Assembly (NCBI GenBank): GCA_015065765.1
Contig: SVPP01000001.1
Coordinates: 186,001-250,000, forward strand
Direction: 5' to 3'
From: Oscillospiraceae bacterium
GTDB lineage: Bacteria; Bacillota; Clostridia; Oscillospirales; Acutalibacteraceae
Length of the DNA stretch: 64,000 nt
Positions within the stretch are counted from its first letter, which is position 1; each line of letters opens with the position of its first letter. The position numbers and the translations under genes are program-made. Of this stretch, positions 8,075-17,101 are shown piece after piece. Under the pieces are notes generated by a model that worked only from the letters and a program-made list of their open reading frames with translations, did not search any database and had not been told where the DNA came from.

Positions 8075-9031
8075 TTAAAATTCGATTTTATTTAAAAAAG
8101 CTTTAAGAGTTTTTACATATTCATCATGGCAGACATAATAGCTTTCAGCGTGGGCTGCACCTGGGAAAATGTGAAGTTCCTTCATTTCCGAGCCACATGC
8201 ACCAAACACTTCATTCACCATTTCCGTAGGTACAAAGTCATCATCTGCACCATGAATAAACAAGAACGGTACTTTAGCATTTTTCACCTGATTCATAGGA
8301 GCATTTTCTCTGAAATCATAGCGGCATACAATTTTGTTGATAATATTTGCTAAGTAAAGAGTCGGGAAAGAATGAAGATGGAAATTTCTCTTTAGAACAT
8401 GCCTGAACTGCTTCCATGCAGAACTGTAACCGCAGTCAGACACGATACCTTTAACCTGCTCAGGCAGATCTTTTTCGCCTGAAGCATTCATAACGGTTGC
8501 CGAACCCATTGAAATTCCGTGAAGCAGAATTGTTGAGTCCTTACCGAATTTATCAAGAGCAAAGTTGATCCAGCCAATGCAGTCCCTTCTGTCCCACCAT
8601 GCGAAAGTGATAAACATGCCTTCACTTTCTCCGTGAGCTCTGTCATCAGGAACAAGAACATTGAACCCCATTTCATGGTACATTCTTATATATGAGCTGT
8701 ATTCATTTATACCGCAGTTTTTATAGCCATGAATAGCAATAACAGTTTTTTTCGATTCTTCAGGTGCATACACAAGAATACCTTTAAGCTTCAGACCGTC
8801 ATGAGAAGTAATCTCCACTTTTTCATAGCCCTTGTCAAAAAGCCATTTCTTTTCGGCAACAAGAAAATCCATAAAAGGATTCATGTGTTCGCTGTAATCA
8901 TCCATTGTCATAGGATTCGGTCCCTTTTTCGGACGTTTTAGTGCAAAACAGAACATACCGATTCCTGCACCTATACAAATCAGAACAAACAGGACTATCA
9001 GGACAATCAGAACCTTAAAAAATATTTCCAT
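8075..9031 (-). CDS. Membrane-anchored alpha/beta hydrolase
   Basis: A 318-residue protein with one N-terminal membrane helix (about residues 5-30) followed by an alpha/beta-hydrolase domain of the serine aminopeptidase/lysophospholipase-like type. Visible catalytic elements are Ser174 in GISMGS, Asp264 in GADDDFVP and His294 in GAAH. The HGYKNC segment near 101 probably forms the oxyanion hole. The start is placed at the ATG preceded by GGGGTGA; an upstream in-frame ATG lacks such a site. The substrate cannot be told from sequence. It is monocistronic and convergent with the preceding gene. Confidence 0.85.
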   Translation of the reverse strand: MEIFFKVLIVLIVLFVLICIGAGIGMFCFALKRPKKGPNPMTMDDYSEHMNPFMDFLVAEKKWLFDKGYEKVEITSHDGLKLKGILVYAPEESKKTVIAIHGYKNCGINEYSSYIRMYHEMGFNVLVPDDRAHGESEGMFITFAWWDRRDCIGWINFALDKFGKDSTILLHGISMGSATVMNASGEKDLPEQVKGIVSDCGYSSAWKQFRHVLKRNFHLHSFPTLYLANIINKIVCRYDFRENAPMNQVKNAKVPFLFIHGADDDFVPTEMVNEVFGACGSEMKELHIFPGAAHAESYYVCHDEYVKTLKAFLNKIEF

Positions 9032-9098
9032 TAAAATCACCCCTTTGTGTTGTATTTTAATTTTACAACAAACTGAAAGCAAAATCAACAGATTTTAC

Positions 9099-9127
9099 TT
9101 GAAATTCTCTGAAACTTGTTGTATACT
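9099..9127 (+). promoter_or_regulatory. Sigma-A promoter for YgjV-like gene
   Basis: TTGAAA, 17 bases, TATACT, located 17 bases before the start codon; a GGGTGATT ribosome site lies between. Confidence 0.75.
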
Positions 9128-9143
9128 CTTTTGGGTGATTTAA

Positions 9144-9656
9144 ATGAAAGAAACTATAGGGCAAATTATAGGTTTTGTTGCCATGGCGATAATCGTGGCA
9201 TCATATCAACAAAAATCTCACAAAAACATACTAACTTTTCAAATGATATCAGGACTGATGTTTACCGTGCACTATCTGCTACTTGGCGCATACACAGGAG
9301 CAGTAATGAATCTTCTCGGTGCATTCAGATCTCTTGTTTATTCAAACAGAGACAAAAAGTGGTCATCGTCAATTGCCTGGCCAATCGTTTTTTCAATTGC
9401 TTTTCTGATATCAGGCATAATGACATGGGATAATGTTTTTTCAGTTTTTCCGCTTATAGCAATGCTGATGTCATCAGTGGTACTGTGGATTGAGCAACCG
9501 AAAATCAACAGAATGCTTTCACTTCCAACTTCAGGATGCTGGTTAATTTACAACATCAAAACTTTATCTTATCCTGGAATTATAACCGAAATATTTGTTC
9601 TCAGTTCAATTGTAATCGGAATAATAAGACTTGATATTAAAAAGAAAAACAAATAA
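9144..9656 (+). CDS. YgjV-family integral membrane protein
   Basis: A 170-residue protein composed almost wholly of membrane helices, six by inspection. It matches the YgjV (Imp-YgjV) family: an opening IGQIIGFVAMA, the SYQQKSHKNILTFQ linker and the CWLIYNIKTLSYPGI segment near the end. Members are predicted inner-membrane proteins of unknown function. The gene is monocistronic with its own promoter and terminator. Confidence 0.8.
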   Translation: MKETIGQIIGFVAMAIIVASYQQKSHKNILTFQMISGLMFTVHYLLLGAYTGAVMNLLGAFRSLVYSNRDKKWSSSIAWPIVFSIAFLISGIMTWDNVFSVFPLIAMLMSSVVLWIEQPKINRMLSLPTSGCWLIYNIKTLSYPGIITEIFVLSSIVIGIIRLDIKKKNK

Positions 9657-9663
9657 AAAAAGT

Positions 9664-9697
9664 ACGGCTCAACAAATCAAACAGTTGAGCCGTTTTC
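9664..9697 (+). terminator. Terminator after YgjV-like gene
   Basis: ACGGCTCAAC pairs perfectly with GTTGAGCCGT around a 10-base loop, followed by TTTTCTT. Confidence 0.85.
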
Positions 9698-9706
9698 TTA
9701 TAGAAA

Positions 9707-9739
9707 GAAATCAAGGGCAGCCGGTGCACCAGCTGCCCT
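9707..9739 (-). terminator. Terminator after the exported 587-residue protein gene
   Basis: On the minus strand AGGGCAGC pairs with GCTGCCCT around a short loop that also contains GGTGCACC; TTGATTTCTTT follows. It lies 46 bases past the stop codon. Confidence 0.75.
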
Positions 9740-9785
9740 CTTTAACTATTGACTGGACGATATCAATAGTTTTGTTTAAAGTTGA

Positions 9786-11549
9786 TTAGAAGTTAATAGT
9801 AGCGAATGTACCATTATTTGTTGTTCTATCAACAATTGTCCATGTCTCTGAAAGACCGATCTTTGAAGTGATACTTTCTTCACAAAGTGAAATTCTGAAG
9901 ATTCCATAGAACTGAGCTGTACCTGATACTGTGATCTGATCAGCATTATCGAGGATAGCTACAGACTGTGCAAGAAGGTTTGCGGGAATATCATCAATAG
10001 ATGTTGTTGTGAAATCAGCATAGGGAAGTGTAACTGTAGCATATACATATACGCCAAGACCGCCCTGGAGACCAACGTCGATAAGCTGGATGCCGAAGAT
10101 TGTAAGACCGCAGTTAAGGCCTACAAGTGCTTCTGCAGTACCCATAGCATTGAATACTTTGGGAGCTGTTTCTGTTGATTCATAGATGAATCTGCCGTTG
10201 TTGTCGATGATTTCATAACCTACACAGTTTTCTGTTGTAAGGATGAGTTCAGCATAACCATAGATGTTGAATACTACGCTTGCTTCAAGTTTGATTGTAA
10301 GAGGACCACAGTTGGGGATAGCAATGTGAGCTGTGAAAACAGGGAATCTTGCTGTGCCCTTTTCAAGCTTAAGGTTTTCGAAGTTCATTTTGATCTGATC
10401 AACGATTTCCATGCTTGAGATGTCTTCTGTAACGCCTGAAACAAGAGATGCTGAGTATGAAGCGCTAACCTTTGTTGTATCAACACAATCATAGTTGAGT
10501 TTCAGATAACCTTCCTTAACGTCGGGTTTGCCGTTTTTGAATGTACCGTCAAACTTTGTAAGGAGTTCGAGATTTGAAACTGAGTATGATTTTCTGATGT
10601 TGATGCCTTCGCCAACGTCACCAGAGATAGCGATGTCGAAACCGCCGTCTGTGAATGCATAGTCAACTGATGCATCGCCAACATCAAAGCTACCTTCTGA
10701 AAGTGTGTCAACAAGGAGATCTTTGATTGCGCCTTTAAGAGCTTCCTTATCTGTAAGAACGTTCTTAACTTCGTCAATTGTTTCCTTGATGCCTTCGTTG
10801 TTTGCTACACCAGCCTGAATGAGTTCACCGTCACCGCTAACAACCTGAGCTGCTGCCATGTTGGGTGAGAAAGCTGCTGCATAATCGATTGATTCAACAA
10901 CGTCTTCAAGGTCAGCTTCTTCTGTCTCTACAACAACACCGTTAGCTGTTTCTTTAACAGAAACTGCTTCATAGATGCCGCCTTCAAGATTTCCACTTAC
11001 CTGAGGAACAGTAAACACATCACCTGCTGCAAGTGCTGTACCTGCGGGAAGAGTAACTACGTTACCGTTAACTGAATAGTCAGCTGTTTCGATTTCTACT
11101 ACGTTTTCTTCGTAGATGATTTCAGCAGCTTTATCAGCTACTTCTTTATCATCAGCGAGATCCTTGAGGATACCAAGGATTGAGTAGTAAGCGTCTGCTG
11201 CGTCTTTAGCATCAGCTTCAAGTTCACCCTTAGCGTTAAGGATGCCCTGTTTGATAGCTTCAGCAGTAACTTTAGCGTAATCTACACCAAGAACTGTAGC
11301 AGCATTTTTAAGTGTTCCGAAAACGAATGCTGTGTCTGCTGCTTCGTCAACGTCGTTAACGTCGTCAGCATCAATGATCTTGAGATCAAGGCAAAGCTGA
11401 ACAGCGTCTTCAGTCTCATATCCGAGAGTAGCGCACATTTTGTCAAGCCATTCTCCCTTTGTCATATCCGCTGTGTTTCCGGCACCAATACCGAAGAAAC
11501 TGAGGACGAGCATAACAATAGAAAGAATCCATGAGATGATTTTGTTCAT
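9786..11549 (-). CDS. Exported protein of unknown function, probably highly expressed
   Basis: A 587-residue protein I do not recognise. It has a signal peptide (residues 1-24, ending near IGAGNTA). Residues 30-150 form an acidic helical region whose TKGEWLDKMCATLGYE segment faintly resembles an S-layer-homology repeat, but the match is too weak to assign. The rest is beta-rich with long alternating strands, few Cys and no cell-wall sorting motif, membrane tail or dockerin. Residues 380-587 resemble an amphipathic beta-sheet domain rich in Gly/Thr/Ala. The gene has an excellent promoter, a structured leader, an AGGAGG site and its own terminator, all consistent with an abundant secreted product. 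Confidence 0.75.
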   Translation of the reverse strand: MNKIISWILSIVMLVLSFFGIGAGNTADMTKGEWLDKMCATLGYETEDAVQLCLDLKIIDADDVNDVDEAADTAFVFGTLKNAATVLGVDYAKVTAEAIKQGILNAKGELEADAKDAADAYYSILGILKDLADDKEVADKAAEIIYEENVVEIETADYSVNGNVVTLPAGTALAAGDVFTVPQVSGNLEGGIYEAVSVKETANGVVVETEEADLEDVVESIDYAAAFSPNMAAAQVVSGDGELIQAGVANNEGIKETIDEVKNVLTDKEALKGAIKDLLVDTLSEGSFDVGDASVDYAFTDGGFDIAISGDVGEGINIRKSYSVSNLELLTKFDGTFKNGKPDVKEGYLKLNYDCVDTTKVSASYSASLVSGVTEDISSMEIVDQIKMNFENLKLEKGTARFPVFTAHIAIPNCGPLTIKLEASVVFNIYGYAELILTTENCVGYEIIDNNGRFIYESTETAPKVFNAMGTAEALVGLNCGLTIFGIQLIDVGLQGGLGVYVYATVTLPYADFTTTSIDDIPANLLAQSVAILDNADQITVSGTAQFYGIFRISLCEESITSKIGLSETWTIVDRTTNNGTFATINF

Positions 11550-11569
11550 AACTCTTTTTCCTCCTGGTT

Positions 11570-11585
11570 TTCCGCTATTGCGGAA
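11570..11585 (-). promoter_or_regulatory. Small leader hairpin before ribosome site
   Basis: TTCCGC and GCGGAA enclose a 4-base loop immediately 5' of the AGGAGG site in the roughly 100-base leader. Such 5' stems can protect a transcript; that role is inferred. Confidence 0.45.
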
Positions 11586-11654
11586 TATTTTGGGATTTTA
11601 CTTGATTGGTGAAACGATGAATACGTCCTTCTACACCATTCCATCATCGGTAAA

Positions 11655-11683
11655 ATAATAGCACAAACATTTAGTAAAATCAA
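11655..11683 (-). promoter_or_regulatory. Strong extended -10 promoter for the 587-residue exported protein
   Basis: On the minus strand: TTGATT, 17 bases, TATTAT, with TG one base before the -10. The leader is about 100 bases long. Confidence 0.8.
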
Positions 11684-11787
11684 GAGATTTTGTAATTTTT
11701 TTCGGAAGATTTTACATATTTTTTTACCTTTACGGAAAATTTAAGTAATCTTCAACAAAAACTTTTTTCTGTTTTAGTTATTTTGAC

Positions 11788-11832
11788 AAAAAGCCGATGT
11801 TCCACCATATATATCATATGATTAAACATCGG
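11788..11832 (-). terminator. Terminator overlapping the phosphohexomutase stop codon
   Basis: CCGATGTT at the end of the coding sequence (codons for Thr-Asp-Val and the stop) pairs with AACATCGG about 23 bases later, followed by CTTTTTG. The loop contains a second small ATAT-rich hairpin. Confidence 0.75.
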
Positions 11833-13378
11833 TTTTGACATTATTTTTGCAAATTTCTATAGCTTTTTTCAGGGGTGAAGAGTCAATTCCGGACTGCTCT
11901 TTCATAAAAGAATAGAGTTTTTCACAAATCTTCAGTGTGCCGCCTGTTTCGTTACTTTCAATATTGAGAGGCATCACAGGGTCATGAACGCTGAGTCTGA
12001 GTAAAAACCATCCGTTTCCGCCTCTTTCATCTACAGATACACGGATCCCTTCATAGGTGTCCGGTTTAACCGTCCAGCCTTCACATGAAGGTGCAAATCC
12101 GTTCAGAGAAGCTATAAGCTCCTCTCCGTACATTTTGAAATCTGAGCGTTCAATATTAAAACGCAGTGAAAGCTTCTCCCTTGCTTCCTTGAGACCTGAA
12201 AGCAAATCTGAAATTTTCTTTCCTTCTTTTGCAAGGAGTACCATTTTAATTATGATTTTTGTCACAAGATATGCTCCGTCATCAAGATAATAGTTTTCTC
12301 TGAATGCGGCATGACCTGATGTTTCAATTGCAAGAGGACAATTGACTGCAGAATGATTAAGTTCAATCTGTTTATCAATAACATTTCTGTATCCCCTCTT
12401 GAAGCTCAGATGCTTTGCGCCAAGCCTTTTTTCTATAAAATCCGTAAGTCCGTCTGATGTAACAGAATCAGTGACAATTGTGCAGCCATCATTGTTTTCT
12501 GATGCTATCGCCGCTGCAAGTGCAACGAGTCTGTTGCCGTTTATCTCTACTCCGCCCTTATCAACAACTGCTGCTCTGTCAACATCTGTATCAAAAATCA
12601 CACCTAAATGGGCGTCGTTCTGCACAACTGCCTCACATATGGACTGCATAGCCTTTGCATCCTCAGGGTTCGGCACATGATTGGGAAACATTCCGTTATA
12701 ATCAAGATATCTGCTTCCTCGGATGTCTGCACCAAGAGGAGCCAGGACTTTCGTGGCATAAAATCCGCCAATTCCGTTACCCGCATCCACAACAATCTTA
12801 AAACCTCTGAGTGGTCTTGAATAGTCAGTGGCATTAATACCATCACAAATCATTTTGCGAAGGTTTTCAGCATACAGCTTCATATGGTCATTTTCAATAA
12901 CTCTGCCGAATTTTTCAGCATAGATAAACTGATTTTCCTGAGCAAAGAGGAGAATTTCATTTATATCTTTACTGTCAAGTCCACCGAGCCTTGTAAAAAA
13001 CTTAAGTCCGTTTTTGTCATAAGGGTGATGACTTGCTGTAACTTCAATAGCTCCTGTACACCCAAGGTTTACCGTTGTCATGAACATTGCGGGGGTTGAT
13101 GAATAGTCACAATCGTAAACATTTACACCCATTTTCACAAGGGCACTTATGACTCTGTCTTTGATTCTGAGGGATGAAATTCTTGTATCTCTGCCTACAG
13201 CAACAGTAATTTCTGCATCTTCTGTTCTGTTTTGCCTAAGCCACTCGGCAAAGCCAAGTGCAATTCTCTCAACGATTTCGTCAGAAAGGTATAAGGGTGA
13301 ATCCTGACCGGACCTGACACCGACACCTCTTATATCTGAGCCACTTATGAATGAAGCCCAATTTTCTTCCAGTATCAT
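11822..13378 (-). CDS. Phosphohexomutase (phosphomannomutase/phosphoglucomutase family)
   Basis: A 518-residue alpha-D-phosphohexomutase that interconverts 1- and 6-phosphates of glucose or mannose. Four-domain architecture is visible: the catalytic phosphoserine Ser116 in TASHHP, the magnesium loop DTDVDRA (Asp263, 265, 267), the sugar-specificity segment ETSGHAAF and a C-terminal phosphate-binding RVSVDERGGNGW. The family cannot be split between glucose and mannose specificity from these motifs. It is the last gene of the operon starting at 18127; its start directly abuts the DUF2461 stop. It is not the usual GlmM length (about 450) and is not next to cdaA. Confidence 0.9.
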   Translation of the reverse strand: MILEENWASFISGSDIRGVGVRSGQDSPLYLSDEIVERIALGFAEWLRQNRTEDAEITVAVGRDTRISSLRIKDRVISALVKMGVNVYDCDYSSTPAMFMTTVNLGCTGAIEVTASHHPYDKNGLKFFTRLGGLDSKDINEILLFAQENQFIYAEKFGRVIENDHMKLYAENLRKMICDGINATDYSRPLRGFKIVVDAGNGIGGFYATKVLAPLGADIRGSRYLDYNGMFPNHVPNPEDAKAMQSICEAVVQNDAHLGVIFDTDVDRAAVVDKGGVEINGNRLVALAAAIASENNDGCTIVTDSVTSDGLTDFIEKRLGAKHLSFKRGYRNVIDKQIELNHSAVNCPLAIETSGHAAFRENYYLDDGAYLVTKIIIKMVLLAKEGKKISDLLSGLKEAREKLSLRFNIERSDFKMYGEELIASLNGFAPSCEGWTVKPDTYEGIRVSVDERGGNGWFLLRLSVHDPVMPLNIESNETGGTLKICEKLYSFMKEQSGIDSSPLKKAIEICKNNVKTDV

Positions 13379-14074
13379 TTACTCGCCTCCGTTCAACGCA
13401 ACATACTTTTCAGTAACTTCAATAAGGAAACTGTAAAGCGGATAAAAAGCTTTATAATTTTTTCTGATTTTTTCTATAAAATCACTGTTTTCAAGTTCAG
13501 TGATATCAAAATAATTACAGGCAAAAAACATCTGTTTTGCATTATAAAACTGAATTAAATCTTCAGGGCAATCCCCTTCTTTCAGTTTTTTGTAGCAATC
13601 AAGTCTGATTGACGCTCCCACACTTTCACATGACTTCACAGCTTTTCTGAATCTGTCAGGCTCAGCGAGAATTCTTTCTCTGTAAAGTGAAAGATAGCTT
13701 GCGTTTGTGTAGAAAGTGCCTACACCGCAAGTATATCTGTCAGGAAAAATCTCAAGCCAGAAGCACGGAATATACGGGTTTGCCTTTTTATCGCGCATAA
13801 ACATTACCCAGACATTTTCTCTGTAAAGAGATTTATCTTTAGTATAGCGTGTATCACGTCTGATTCTTGAAATCATTTTCCACGGAATGAGCACCATTCT
13901 GCTGTCATAGGAAAACATATCATCAAGAAGAGCTTCAATAATCTGTTTCACAGGTGTTATAACACCTTTCTTTATGGCAGGCTTATGTTCTTCGTAAAAG
14001 GCTTTATCGTTTTCAAATCTGTTCTGTGCAAGAAGAAATAAAGCATCACTTGTTATTCCATCATACTTATACAT
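13379..14074 (-). CDS. DUF2461 family protein
   Basis: A 231-residue protein of the DUF2461 family (TIGR02453-like). It shows the RRDTRYTKDKSLYREN segment and the later GVGTFYTN region typical of that family. No biochemical function is established. The gene lies in an operon between the phosphohexomutase (zero spacing) and the methionine-gamma-lyase-like gene (1-base gap), so it is co-translated with housekeeping metabolism genes. No signal peptide or membrane helix is present. Confidence 0.82.
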   Translation of the reverse strand: MYKYDGITSDALFLLAQNRFENDKAFYEEHKPAIKKGVITPVKQIIEALLDDMFSYDSRMVLIPWKMISRIRRDTRYTKDKSLYRENVWVMFMRDKKANPYIPCFWLEIFPDRYTCGVGTFYTNASYLSLYRERILAEPDRFRKAVKSCESVGASIRLDCYKKLKEGDCPEDLIQFYNAKQMFFACNYFDITELENSDFIEKIRKNYKAFYPLYSFLIEVTEKYVALNGGE

Positions 14075-14075
14075 A

Positions 14076-15341
14076 TTATAACAATCCCCTTTTATTCATT
14101 TCCTCGGCAGCAAGCATTATACCCATTTTTGCACTGTGGAAATTAAGACCGCCCTGCATCCATACAGCATAAGGTTCTCTCAGAGGTGCATCGGCAGAAA
14201 GCTCAATTGAAGCACCTGAAATAAATGCACCTGCAGACATAATAACCTGACTGTCATAACCCGGCATGTCCCATGGCTCGGGAACTGCCATAGAATCAAT
14301 GGGAGCACCTTTCTGAAGTCCCTGACAGAAGGCAATAAGATTTTCAGGCTTTTCAAGCTTTACCGCCTGAATTATATCATGACGGCTCTCATTGATTTCA
14401 GGCGTTACTCCAAAGCCAAATTCGCTGAAAAGCGATGCTGTGAACACAGCAGCCTTCAGTGCTTCACCTACAACGTGCGGAGCATTGAAAAGTCCCATGT
14501 AAAGATTTCTGCTCTGACCGAGAGTTGCACCAACTTCTCTGCCAAGACCGGGAGTTGTCATTCTGTATGAGCAAAGCTCAACAAATTCTTCCTTACCTGC
14601 AATATAGCCACCTGTTCTTGCAATACCTCCGCCTGCGTTCTTGATAAGTGAACCTGCAAAAAGGTCACAGTCAACGTCACCGGGCTCAATCGTTTCAACA
14701 AATTCTCCGTAGCAGTTATCAACCATTACCATAGCATTACTGCATTTTCTTATAAGATCAATAATTTCCTTAATTTCTGCAACGCTGAGAGTAGGTCGCA
14801 GAGAATATCCGCGTGAACGCTGTATGTAAACCATTTTTATACTGTTTTCTTTAAGTGCTTTTTCAATTGCAGGCAAATCAACTCTGCCGTCATTATTCAG
14901 TGCAACTTCCATGTAATTCACACCGAAATCCTTAAGGGAACCCTGACCCTCATCTTCAGTCAGACCGATTACACTGTGAATTGTATCGTAGGGTGTTCCT
15001 GTAACAGAAAGCATTGTGTCACCGGGACGAAGCACACCAAAAAGAGCAACAGCAAGAGTATGAGTACCGCATGTAAAATTGTGTCTGATGATCGAATCCT
15101 CAGCGCCAACACATTTTGCAAAAAGCTTATCGATAGTTTCTCTGCCTCTGTCGCCGTAGCCATAACCGGTCGAGCCTGCAAAATGACTTTCGCTGATTCC
15201 GAACTCAGTAAATGCAGACAGAACTTTAATCTGATTCTGTTCGGTTGTTTTTTCTATACACTCAAAAGCTTTCTTTGACTTTTCAAGAGCTTTTTCAGAT
15301 GCTGACAAAACCTTGTCACTTACTTTAAAATTATAATACAT
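14076..15341 (-). CDS. Methionine-gamma-lyase-like PLP enzyme (aluminium-resistance family)
   Basis: A 421-residue PLP-dependent enzyme of the Met_gamma_lyase family, also annotated as aluminium resistance protein. The PLP lysine lies in SLIKNAGGGIARTGGY. Upstream are FTCGTHTLAVALFGVLRPGD (cofactor phosphate site) and VDNCYGEF (Asp that holds the pyridine ring). It is expected to catalyse a C-S elimination, but the physiological substrate is not settled. The ATG at 15341 has a GGAGTG site; the longer in-frame start would run deep into the GNAT gene. It overlaps that gene by 11 bases. Confidence 0.87.
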   Translation of the reverse strand: MYYNFKVSDKVLSASEKALEKSKKAFECIEKTTEQNQIKVLSAFTEFGISESHFAGSTGYGYGDRGRETIDKLFAKCVGAEDSIIRHNFTCGTHTLAVALFGVLRPGDTMLSVTGTPYDTIHSVIGLTEDEGQGSLKDFGVNYMEVALNNDGRVDLPAIEKALKENSIKMVYIQRSRGYSLRPTLSVAEIKEIIDLIRKCSNAMVMVDNCYGEFVETIEPGDVDCDLFAGSLIKNAGGGIARTGGYIAGKEEFVELCSYRMTTPGLGREVGATLGQSRNLYMGLFNAPHVVGEALKAAVFTASLFSEFGFGVTPEINESRHDIIQAVKLEKPENLIAFCQGLQKGAPIDSMAVPEPWDMPGYDSQVIMSAGAFISGASIELSADAPLREPYAVWMQGGLNFHSAKMGIMLAAEEMNKRGLL

Positions 15342-16074
15342 TTTCAATTTCACTCCACATTTTACATGGGATAAAACCAAGTTTCCCATAATATTCTTCT
15401 ATTAACGGATTTTCAAGAAAAATATAAATTTCCTTACCTGTATTTTCATCGAGCAGTTTTTTCAGAATCTCCATGGCATAACCGCGATTTCGGTGTTCAA
15501 AATGTGTAGCAACAGCAGATATAACGGCTGTCCTCTCTGTCACAAACAACGCAAAAGCAACAGAGACAAGCTTCTTATTATAATGAACACCTGAAACAAT
15601 CACAGAATTATGAATAACCCCGTAACAAGTGTTAACAAACCAATCAGGAAAATCAGGCACTCTTCTGAAAACTCTTTTAAGAATCGGATAGGCTTCCTTA
15701 AGTTCATCTGTCCGGAGAATCTCAGCTTTGCTGCCGAACTTCTTATCCGTTCTGATTTTCATGATTTTTCCTGATGTTTTTTTGCCATCAAAGTGACAGG
15801 AAAAACTAAAATCACAGAGAATGGTTGAAAAACCAGTCACTCTGACAAACTCATTAATTTCCTCAAAATCGGCATTTTCTTTAGCCGACAAAGTTATTAC
15901 ACCACAAATCTTTGAAATGACAGCAGTAATTTCATTGTCAACCACGCAGATATAAAAGAAACTTTTTGGAAATTTACCTATTGTCAAAAAATCAGAATAA
16001 ATCCTCTGAAAAAATATATCATCCTCAAAAAAGGACAAATCATATTCGGTTAAATCTTCTGCAAGTTTAATCAT
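15331..16074 (-). CDS. GNAT-family N-acetyltransferase
   Basis: A 247-residue protein with a C-terminal GNAT fold. The acetyl-CoA loop motif appears as HFEHRNRGYAMEILKKLL, followed by EYYGKLGF, the common end of the fold. The N-terminal half (1-130) is less typical and may be a divergent second GNAT-like domain. The acceptor substrate is unknown. The ATG at 16074 overlaps the preceding aminopeptidase stop by 8 bases and has a GGAG site; the slightly longer start at 16089 is less likely. Confidence 0.8.
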   Translation of the reverse strand: MIKLAEDLTEYDLSFFEDDIFFQRIYSDFLTIGKFPKSFFYICVVDNEITAVISKICGVITLSAKENADFEEINEFVRVTGFSTILCDFSFSCHFDGKKTSGKIMKIRTDKKFGSKAEILRTDELKEAYPILKRVFRRVPDFPDWFVNTCYGVIHNSVIVSGVHYNKKLVSVAFALFVTERTAVISAVATHFEHRNRGYAMEILKKLLDENTGKEIYIFLENPLIEEYYGKLGFIPCKMWSEIENVL

Positions 16075-17101
16075 TTGCAAACTCCACAATTAATCTCTGA
16101 ACAAGATTTTTCGCATCTTCAACGTCACTCTTTTTTACAACACATGAAGGAGAATGAAGATATCTGCACGGAACGGAAACTGCAAGACATTTCACGCCAC
16201 ATGAAGACTTGTGAATCTGTGAAGCATTGTTACCGCCTGCAATCATAGTTTTTGTCTGGGCTTTTATTCCGTTTTCTTCAGCAATACTCATAGCTTTTCT
16301 GTATAAATCCTTGAGATAAACAGTACCGCCGTCCATGAAAGACACTACTGCACCGCCACTGAGGGAGCAAACCTTTTTCTCACCTGAAATTCCGCTTATA
16401 TCAGATGCAGTTGTGCATTCAAGAGCTATAGCATAATCAGGCTTAACTCTGTTCGTTGCTGTAATTGCACCACGGCATCCGACCTCTTCCTGAACAGTGA
16501 AAGTAAAAGTGAGGTCATATTCCTGTTCGCTTAAAATCATGTCAAGCATAACGGCACAACCAAGCCTGTCATCAAGAGCTTTCGCCTTGATATACTCACC
16601 ATTTTCGCCAAATTCGCACCAATCAGAATCAAACTCAATACTGTCGCCGAGAGAAACATATTTTTCAGCCTCTTCACGGCTCTCGGCTCCGATATCAACA
16701 TACAGGTCATCAATTTTCGGAATGTCTTTTGACTTGTCTTTGTCGGTCAGGTGAACAGGTTTTATATCAATAACACCTGTCAAGCCGTTCACCTTTACGG
16801 TTCTGCCGAGTAAAACCTTCTCAATTATACTGCCTACACTGTGAACCTTCAGCAGACCATCTGATGTGATATAACAAACAATCAGACCTACCTCATCCAT
16901 GTGAGCGTCAATCATAATTTTATTTTTCGGTGTTTTATCGCCTTTTTTCTCAACAATAAGATTGCCGAGATTATCAACGATATATGAAACAGTATCTTCA
17001 TTTTTAATTTTTTCTATTATATAATTTCTTACATTTTCTTCCCTTGAAGAAATACCGTCAAGCAAAGAAAGTTCTTTTGCAAATTCAAAAACTCTGTTCA
17101 C
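16067..17101 (-). CDS. M42-family metallo-aminopeptidase
   Basis: A 344-residue dinuclear metal aminopeptidase (glutamyl aminopeptidase/endoglucanase-M-like). Metal ligands are in DAHMDEVG (His), ALDDRLG (bridging Asp), TVQEEVG (Glu pair, catalytic base and ligand), and a late YLHSPS (His). Such enzymes form large cytoplasmic tetrahedral assemblies that trim peptides. It directly abuts the second M42 gene upstream (no spacing), an obvious tandem duplication. All canonical residues are present. Confidence 0.93.
   Translation of the reverse strand: MNRVFEFAKELSLLDGISSREENVRNYIIEKIKNEDTVSYIVDNLGNLIVEKKGDKTPKNKIMIDAHMDEVGLIVCYITSDGLLKVHSVGSIIEKVLLGRTVKVNGLTGVIDIKPVHLTDKDKSKDIPKIDDLYVDIGAESREEAEKYVSLGDSIEFDSDWCEFGENGEYIKAKALDDRLGCAVMLDMILSEQEYDLTFTFTVQEEVGCRGAITATNRVKPDYAIALECTTASDISGISGEKKVCSLSGGAVVSFMDGGTVYLKDLYRKAMSIAEENGIKAQTKTMIAGGNNASQIHKSSCGVKCLAVSVPCRYLHSPSCVVKKSDVEDAKNLVQRLIVEFAND

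Noticed and set aside
9786-11549. S-layer homology domain in the exported protein
   Set aside because: Only a weak similarity to one repeat; key conserved residues are not identifiable.
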